DNA of 64,000 nt, from NCBI RefSeq assembly GCF_014898815.1, contig NW_026515505.1, forward strand, positions 929,818 to 993,817, written 5' to 3'. The translations under genes were made by a program, and so were the position numbers. The notes under the pieces are model-generated. The model was given only the letters and a program-made list of their open reading frames with translations. It was not told the origin of the DNA and ran no database searches. The DNA is from Panonychus citri (taxonomy: Eukaryota > Arthropoda > Arachnida > Trombidiformes > Tetranychidae). Of the stretch, positions 56,951 through 64,000 are shown piece after piece. Positions within the stretch are counted from its first letter, which is position 1. Each line of letters starts with the position of its first letter.

Positions 56951-59203
56951 ATGTCAACTCTTGATGTTTCTCCAGAATTGGATGCGACCTCAATTCCGTC
57001 TCCATCTCCAATATCATCAGGATCATCTTTCTATATAATTCTGATACGAATTATTTTAACATGTTTACTATGTTTCATTGGTTATTATTATTTGTACAAA
57101 AAAGCACAATCAATGAGAAGACGAAATCAAATGATTGATAAATTACCTGGACCCAAATCGTTCAATCCCTTGATGGGTAACCTGCCAATAGAAATATTGA
57201 AATACATCGGAGCGGATTACGAAGCCTCGAAGGATTTATACTACAGTAAGTAGATAATCTTCATTGAATCATCGACAGGGAGATTGCGAGAGAGAGAAAT
57301 TAACTAATCAAGGAAAAGTTTACTTTCTTTTGTGATCGATACAAAGATTCAGTTTGTACGATTGAGTCGAGTTCGAGTCTCACCCTTTGGGTTCATCTTT
57401 CGAGTGAAAAGTTCAGAAATTTTACCAAGAACGAAAAGAATTGATCTGATATCGATCGTCGGGTCTTAACTGATGCGACGTAACTTTTTGTTTTGTTTCT
57501 CTTTTTTGGTTAATTGTTGAGTTAATTTCTTTTGTTTAATTGTTCAGTGCTGTTAAATGCTGTTCGTGGTTATACACAAATCTATGATTCCGATAGGATA
57601 TTTCGTCTTTGGTTGGGTTGGGAACCTGTTGTTATCCTTGGAAGCCGAAAACGTTGAAACTATTTTATCAAATAATTTTCTATTAGATAAATCATCTCAA
57701 TATGATTTACTTCATCCCTGGTTGGGCACTGGTTTATTAACCTCCACAGGTAACAAGTGGAGATCACGGAGGAAACTGTTGGTTCCCGCTTTTCATTTTA
57801 AAATTTTACATGATTTCGTTCCCGTTTTCAATGAGCAGGGCAACGTAATGGTTGACCGATTAAGGGAAATCGCCCGATCCGGTCAACCAATCGACATTGT
57901 CCCTGTTGTTACTGCCTGTACTTTGGACATTATTTGTGGTCAGTTGTTTCTCATTCTCATTTTCTCAACAATTTAGATTGACAACATTTCCTTTTCTCAA
58001 CAGAAACAATCATGGGAGTATCAATTGGAGCTCAAAATAATCCCAACAATAGTTATTGTCGAGCAGTTTATGAGTAAGAATAATATTTTTTTTTCTGTTC
58101 TTGATTATCAAACAATTGGAACTTTTTTCGTTTATATTTATCATTATTTTCTTTTGTTCTTTTTTTTCATCTTTTATTCTCTTCTATTCTTGTTCTATTT
58201 CAGGGTTGGTGAGTGTTTCCTTGAACGTCTAATGCAACCCAGTTATTGGCCTGATGCAATTTACTACCGATTAGAAAGAGGCAAAGAGTTTCGTCGGAAA
58301 GTTCAACATTTACACGATTTTACCATGAAAGTTATTCGAGATCGTAAAGATGAAATGATGAATAAACAAGTTCGAAGACCATCAACAATTAGTTTATCAA
58401 CGGGTTCCGGTGAGCCGATTTCCCTCACAATGCCTTCATCAAGTGAACGGCGTTTGGCTTTCATGGATTTACTGTTGAAACATCACATTAATGGCGGTGA
58501 ACTTTCAGAAGAGGACATTAGAGAGGAAGTTGACACTTTCATGTTTGAAGGACATGATACAACGGCCATGGCGATGTCTTGGATAATTTATCTTCTTGGA
58601 CACAACATGGAAGTCCAAGATCGCCTTGCACTCGAAGTCGACTCATTGTTTGACGATTTAAACTCTGAAATTAAAGCCGACGGTTCAAACGGGTCAACAA
58701 CCGAGATCACTTTGGACGCTATTAAACAGCTCAAGTATCTTGACTGTGTAGTTAAAGAGGGTCTTCGTCTTTGTCCCTCTGTACCTTTGATCGGTCGATC
58801 GGCTACCGAGGATATGACCATTTCCGGCCACACTGTGCCCGCTGGAACTGTTATCTATTGTTTCATCTATCAACTTCATCGAGATCCTGAAATTTTCCCT
58901 GACCCTGAAGTCTTTAATCCCGATCGATTTTTACCCGAAAACTCTGGGGGTCGTCATCCATTTGCTTACGTACCTTTTTCAGCTGGACCTCGAAATTGTA
59001 TCGGTCAAAAGTTCGCCCTTGCCGAACTTAAAATTGTCCTTGCTCGACTTATTCGTCATTATCGATTCGTTTCCCTCGATCAACCTGACAAAGTACTTTT
59101 CACCATGGAAATGGTTCTTAGACCCAAGGTACCGATTAAGGTCAAAGTTTACGAACGAGTTTTCAATCGGACACCATTTAGTTCACTTAATATGGTCCAG
59201 TAA
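56951..59203 (+). CDS. Cytochrome P450, CYP4 clan, with one frame break
   Basis: Four exons, 56951-57245, 57548-57938, 58004-58073 and 58204-59203, about 585 aa. An N-terminal membrane anchor (ILIRIILTCLLCFIGYYYLY) and proline hinge (LPGPK) are followed by the I-helix CYP4 signature (EVDTFMFEGHDTTA), ExxR helix (KEGLRLCPSV), PDRF and the heme loop FSAGPRNCIGQKFA with the cysteine ligand. CYP4 enzymes sit on the ER membrane and hydroxylate fatty acids, hormones or xenobiotics; in arthropods some form cuticular hydrocarbons or confer pesticide tolerance. In exon 2, around 57630-57645, the frame changes between LGWEPVVILG and AENVETILSNNF, so one base is extra or two are missing. The Ser-rich insert near residues 300-320 is variable in the family. 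Confidence 0.88.
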
Positions 59204-60101
59204 TTAATTTAATTTCCTAATTGTAAGCAAATTACTTGATCCATTTAGTGTTGAGTGTTTACATCTATTAATACATAAATTGTTTTCCTTTTTCATAATC
59301 AAGGAGAAATTAACTCAATTTGTTATCTTCATCTTGTCGGTTCATTTTAATTATAACAATTTGATTCAGCCCTGAGTTGGAATGAATTGATTAATGATTA
59401 AAAAAAAGAGTGATAACAATTTACTTTACTCTTTTTCAATCATTAGGTTTTAATCATCGTCCCGGAAAATTAAAAGGTAACATTAATTGTGGATAAAATT
59501 ACTTTTAAATTTCCTGGTTGATCAGTAAATCAATCAATGTTTTTGTTTTGTTCAACGTCCGACAATTTAATTAAGTGGATTGAAGCTTAATTGTTTTGTT
59601 ATTTGATTGTTTTCACGGTTCATCTTGTTACTTTTAGTTTGATTTACAACTTGACAATAATAGTAAAACAAACGTGTCACTTTTCAATGAATTTAAATCC
59701 ACTCCAAATCTAATCATACAAACTAATTGTCCAACAATTAGGATTGTGGTCAAAACTTGAGGCACAGCCAAGGGAATGTCCGAGATCCAACATATACAAC
59801 TTATCGTATACATTTGATGGTTGATGATACAAAAAATTAACATTATCATCATTATTTTCACCAATAACAACAATAATGATTAGAAAAAATTACAATAATT
59901 AGAATAACAAATTGTCGGATAATAAATAGAAGCACATTATTTGGTTTGTTTCATTTGATTTTGATTCCTCTTTGCTTTGTCAATTCACAGAATCAGCTAA
60001 ATTGTTGATGTTGTTTCACTTAAGGTGTAAGAATTAGTAAATTAAAATAGATTGTGCTAATTGTTGGCTTTGATTTGGTTACGTGATTGTTTTACACTTA
60101 T
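59204..60101. other. Gene-less region between CYP4 and the ChaC gene
   Basis: AT-rich with one patch of mixed composition near 59750-59795. The minus-strand open frame at 59634-59873 and another frame through that patch read like short peptides without a recognisable motif; I do not call them. Confidence 0.4.
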
Positions 60102-60705
60102 TCATATCCGAACTCCTTTGGATGTTGGTAATTCGATAAAATTGAGTCTTGATTCTAGTGATTTAATCTCCTTCTCAATTCTCCAATTAAAATCAAATTC
60201 AGTTAATTTGAGACGTTCAAGTGTTTGTAATAAACAATTTGCTTCATCGTTCATCGCATTGTCAAAATCTTTCAATTTACCGGGAGAACGTTTTGAAAGA
60301 ATATTTTTCACTAATGTTTCCAATTCGTATAGATGATCATCCCAAACTTCCGGCCAATTGTATCTCATAAAAGCGATCAATTTAGCCAAATATTCAACAT
60401 TAGTACCACACTCACCGGAAGCGAATGAAATATCACAAGCAATGGTCATTGTAGGTGCAGGTCCAAGGAAGAAACGATTAGTTGGGAGAGCGATGTAAAC
60501 TAGCACTTGGAATGATGATGATTGGGATGATTGAGATGAAGGTGGGAAAAAATCATCATCATCCCGAGGTGTGAATTGAACCATTTTTGCCTCATAACCA
60601 CCTTCTTGACATTCACGTTGATCCAGATAACTTTTACCTTTATCTTCATCTTTCATAAGATAAGCTCGACCCCAAGTAATTGCCTGTGTAAGTATATCGA
60701 TAAAT

Positions 60706-60791
<86 letters not shown>

Positions 60792-61363
60792 AAATACAAC
60801 CATAATTTACACAATCTGATTGATGAGAAAAGGAAAGAATAGGAAAATTTTGTCGTTTCTTACAAAATAAGTAACCACAAAAGCCACTTACCTCTTTTTC
60901 AGCGATAAGAGTTACCACTCGACCCAACTAGAGAGAGAAAAAAGGTAAGAGTAAATAACAAAAGAATAGAATTAACGGAAAGAAACAGAGCCCGAGGAAT
61001 AAATTTTCTACTAAGAACGAAGTTTAAAATGAAAAATTTGAAGAAAAAGTGATTGGAGATAATCCAAACCACCTACACATTAGAGGGCAGAGAGAAAAAG
61101 ATTTGTAAGAGGAAAAACATGGAAACAGGAAATAAGACAAAAAGTTAAAGTGTTAATCCGGCTTTTACCTTATCAGGTGTTCCTCTGTGAACATCATTTC
61201 CTTGCCAAAATCGTCTCTTGAAACCCTTTATTGAACCAATGGAACTTCTTGCATAATTGAAACCAGGATTCCAAATAAGTGAACCATAGCCAAAAACCCA
61301 AAGAGCTTTTGAATCAGCAGAATCGTTTTTCTCCTTAGAAACACCGGTTTTCGAGGTTGTCAT
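60102..61363 (-). CDS. ChaC-type gamma-glutamylcyclotransferase
   Basis: Three exons, 61169-61363, 60892-60927 and 60102-60683, join in frame to 270 aa. The family motifs are in order: FGYGSLIWNPGF (substrate loop), the HRGTP and GRVVTL segments, WGRAYL, and YLDQRECQEGGYE with the expected catalytic glutamate. ChaC enzymes cleave glutathione in the cytosol to 5-oxoproline and Cys-Gly. CHAC1/2 are about 180-220 aa; here an Asp/Ser-rich insert (DDDDFFPPSSQSSQSSS) and an extended C-terminus add length. The middle exon is only 36 bases. The intron before exon 3 contains a long GA/CT microsatellite upstream of the acceptor, which may affect splicing. Confidence 0.9.
60711..60788. repeat. (GA)39 microsatellite in a ChaC intron
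   Basis: An uninterrupted run of 39 GA units on the plus strand (CT on the coding strand) lies between exons 2 and 3 of the ChaC gene, ending about 27 bases before the acceptor. It is the longest perfect microsatellite in the window and likely polymorphic. Confidence 0.98.
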
Positions 61364-63889
61364 CTTAGTCCCAATAAAAGAATATTGAAAATTTCTAAAA
61401 GAGTAAAATTTGTTCCACAAATAGAAAAGTAAATCAATTGTAACCGTAAAAAGGTAAACAATAAGAAAGGAAGGTGATAGGGTAAGGTTGAAGTTACACT
61501 AAAAGATGAATTCGTTATCATCAAAAACCAGACACAATTAAGAATGAGTATATATTAACACTGAGAAAGAGAAGACACACTAATTTAGTTAAACGAATAA
61601 TTTGTAGAATAAATATCAAGGAATATATAAAAAAGAAGAGAAAAATCAACAATTAGAAGAAAAAAATTAACAAAAAAAAAATGGAAAGAAAGAGAAAAAG
61701 GTTAATGAAAGAGCCAAGGCACAGATGGAGAAACGTCAAAGGCAATTAGAAACTCACTGAACAACTAAATTCACTGATAATCTACATCATGATGATGATT
61801 ACAATTCTAAAATCAGATAAGTGATGGAAAAGAAGAAATGAATTTCATCAGATGAAAATGAGAGAGAGAGAAAGAAAGAGAGAGAAGATGAAAAATTCTT
61901 TCACCATGTTGAGGGCAAAAGAAAATTGAACAAATTTGAAAAAAGAAAAAAAGAAAACAAGACAAGTTTCGCCACCTATGATCGCCGAATGTAACTAGAC
62001 AGAAGTTTGGAAAAGTTAATGTTAGTAATTAAAGAATAGAACGGAAAAGTTGAGACAATTGTGTAACAATTTAGAAATTGTCATGCACAAAATATCGCAA
62101 ATTAAGTGGAGGAAAATTTAGCTCATCGAGTTGGTCATCGGTCTTTGACCCTTTTCTGTAAAGTCACGATTGACCTGAGCACATATTCACTTGTCTTGAT
62201 TGTTGATTCATCTGATAAATTGTTTTCCATTCATTGTTTGATTATCTAAATTGTTATCAATGACATCGCGGTAAAGTATCATCATCATCATCATCATCAT
62301 CATCGTCTTTGTCTCTACACCTTAACTACCTAATATCTATCATCATCACCACCCAAAAGACAAACTTTTCATTCAATTTGCTGAATCATTAATGTTTGAT
62401 TTTTACACTGATTGTTAATCATTTCTGCTTGAAATTCAGGTAAAGATGAAACAACATGCTGTTCATGATGAAAAAGCAAGAAGATAAGTTTATCTCTCTC
62501 AATTGGACATCATCTTAATCATTTTCTTAATTTACATTATCTTAACCATTGTCATCTCGAATCAACAATTTACCTCAATTCTCACAAAACTGAAAACTTT
62601 TTTTTTGTTCGTCTCCATTCAGTTCGATAAAAAAAAAGTTCTAACCATTAAAACTTTTCAATTTGAATCAAGAATCACGATAAATAATAATTTCCAGGTT
62701 ATTGTGATACTTTCACCTTCTTTTTCATTTTAATTCTATTTAAATAAAGACAATTACGATGCTGATGATTAAGATGATAATCTGTGAACACTCAGTGAAT
62801 CCTAACCCACTACTCTGTTAATCTGTTAATCTCGTTTAGTAACAATCTTGTTATTAATTTACTCAGAAAAAATATAATCCACACAAAGAGATATTGTCTC
62901 ATCTATTGGTCAATCAGTTGCTGACCAGTAAATATATTGACCCACCCAAAAAAAACAAAAGGGAAAAGATAAAGATAAAGGCCTTTGAATAGTTAATAAT
63001 AGTTATTGTTATTCATGATAAATTGTTAATCCATGATGGTGATAATCATCATCTTCTTAATCACTGCAAGACCACATCCTTCAGTAAATTAAGATAATCG
63101 TAATTATCTTCATCTTCATCTTTTCTTTGTTTCTAATTGTCGGATTTTCTTTTTCATCTTTTTTTCTCCATTTTTTTCAAATTTCCAATTTCTTTTTTCT
63201 TTTCTCCATCAATTCCACCTCCTCATCATGTAAATCACCAACAATTGAATCAATAATTTCAAGAGGATTTTCCTGATCAAACCAAATAGCCAATGTCCAT
63301 AAAGAAACAAGAATCTCAATCACAATCACCATCATCATCATCATCATCAGAGAGAGAGAGAGAGAGAGAGAGGAAAACAATTAAACACCAACAAGTACCA
63401 TTAACTAATTATCTTCATCACCATCAATTGTAACAACGAGTGGGAGTAATTTACCTGTAAAAAAAGTAACAGAAAATCATTATTATCATTAAGACCTACA
63501 CTTAATCATTGATTTTGATTCAACTGAAAATTAACGAAATAATTTCCAAATGATAATAATCAACAATCAACATGAGAAAAATACTCAACAATTTGAGAAA
63601 ACCACTTAATCAGAATTGAATTAATTTCCAATTGAACAAAAAAAGAACCATAATTTTAAGTGTAACATCTCATCAAGATCAATTATCATCTTCCACCTCC
63701 ACCTTCACCTCCTCTTCCTGATTGATTGATAATGACAACCATCACCAAACCATCACCTAAATCATATGCAATTTAATTCACAATCAACTAATTATTACCC
63801 AACAATTGAACAACAGCAATTTCTTAATGTGATTTATCAATAATTTCATTGGAAAATGATAAATATTCATTTTCACTTAAAAATCTAAA
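61364..63889. other. Gene-poor right end
   Basis: No gene recognised. (ATC)n at about 62278-62304 and GA tracts at 61860-61884 and 63352-63372 are present. A minus-strand frame at 63177-63380 starts in microsatellite but ends in a charged stretch (DQENPLEIIDSIVGD, then EEVELMEKRKKKLEI) that could be a terminal exon, with a TGATCAG acceptor nearby; evidence is too thin to call. Confidence 0.45.
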
Positions 63890-64000
63890 ATGAATTACAT
63901 GTTCATCTCAACTCTCTTTTCGCATCTTCACTTAATCTGCTTTCTCATCATCCAACATCCGAATGAAAATGTCACTCGCAGTGACAATCGACAGAGTGAG
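63890..64000 (+). CDS. Possible start of a secreted-protein gene, cut by the window edge
   Basis: An ATG at 63890 opens a frame that stays open to the edge: MNYMFISTLFSHLHLICFLI looks like a signal peptide, followed by a polar part with an NVT motif. Only 37 codons are available, so this could be chance. Confidence 0.2.
   Translation, partial: MNYMFISTLFSHLHLICFLIIQHPNENVTRSDNRQSE

Noticed and set aside
57361..57400. Possible tRNA T-arm (GAGTTCGAGTCTC)
   Set aside because: Resembles a B box, but no matching acceptor stem, D-arm or anticodon arm was found around it; it lies inside a CYP4 intron.
62278..62304. ATC repeat resembling a short repeat array
   Set aside because: Simple trinucleotide microsatellite without unique spacers, so not a CRISPR-like array; such arrays are not expected in an arthropod.
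63177..63380. Minus-strand frame with a charged C-terminal part
   Set aside because: Starts inside a GA and ATC microsatellite; the charged end could be an exon but there is no partner exon or family match.

Overview
The window is nuclear DNA of an arthropod and very probably of a mite. It is strongly AT-rich, genes are compact, most introns are about 60 to 300 bases with GT-AG ends, and several gene types are animal- or arthropod-specific: a dissatisfaction-type nuclear receptor, CABLES, PGAP6/TMEM8, TRIC and a CYP4. The best lineage marker is a shortened Dscam with three Ig and three fibronectin III domains plus one membrane helix, an architecture known from chelicerates. A spider-mite-like (tetranychoid) source is my inference, not something the sequence proves.

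Layout. 1-3.5 kb holds the 5' end of a dsf-like nuclear receptor gene (minus strand) and its flank. 3.5-4.3 kb is a BED zinc-finger gene, probably domesticated from a hAT transposon. 4.4-25.6 kb is a young, heavily rearranged segmental-duplication block. Its core is a large inverted repeat (arms 6415-10932 and 14025-18852, spacer about 3.1 kb). The right arm holds an intact CABLES gene and the left arm a broken copy. The spacer holds the only full-length member of a RING / TRAF-type zinc-finger / coiled-coil / ubiquitin-like family. To the right lie further copies of this family, a Zip3/RNF212-like meiotic RING gene, two chimeras joining the first family's N-terminus to the RNF212-like C-terminus, a gene carrying only the ubiquitin-like half, and a small secreted Asn/Ile/Val-rich protein with a truncated copy in the palindrome spacer.

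From 25.7 kb on the sequence is mostly single-copy: an ABCG half transporter (25.7-28.6), a TRIC cation channel (30.2-31.3), the splicing factor SRRM1 (32.8-34.9), an unrecognised Ser/Asn-rich protein (37.4-39.0), PGAP6/TMEM8 (41.3-44.8), a short Dscam (47.0-50.2), MMS22L (51.7-54.5), a CYP4 P450 (57.0-59.2) and a ChaC-type gamma-glutamylcyclotransferase (60.1-61.4). The last 2.6 kb shows no convincing gene.

The most interesting signals are: (1) the palindrome and module shuffling around CABLES and the meiosis-type RING gene; (2) a duplicated block in which PGAP6 and short Dscam start with practically the same signal-peptide exon and upstream sequence, with a stray copy of the divergently transcribed MMS22L first exon left beside PGAP6, which suggests capture of a bidirectional promoter and signal exon; (3) single-base reading-frame breaks in three otherwise well preserved genes (short Dscam, MMS22L, CYP4). 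Exon boundaries are my own reading of splice signals and frame continuity; no search or RNA evidence was available.
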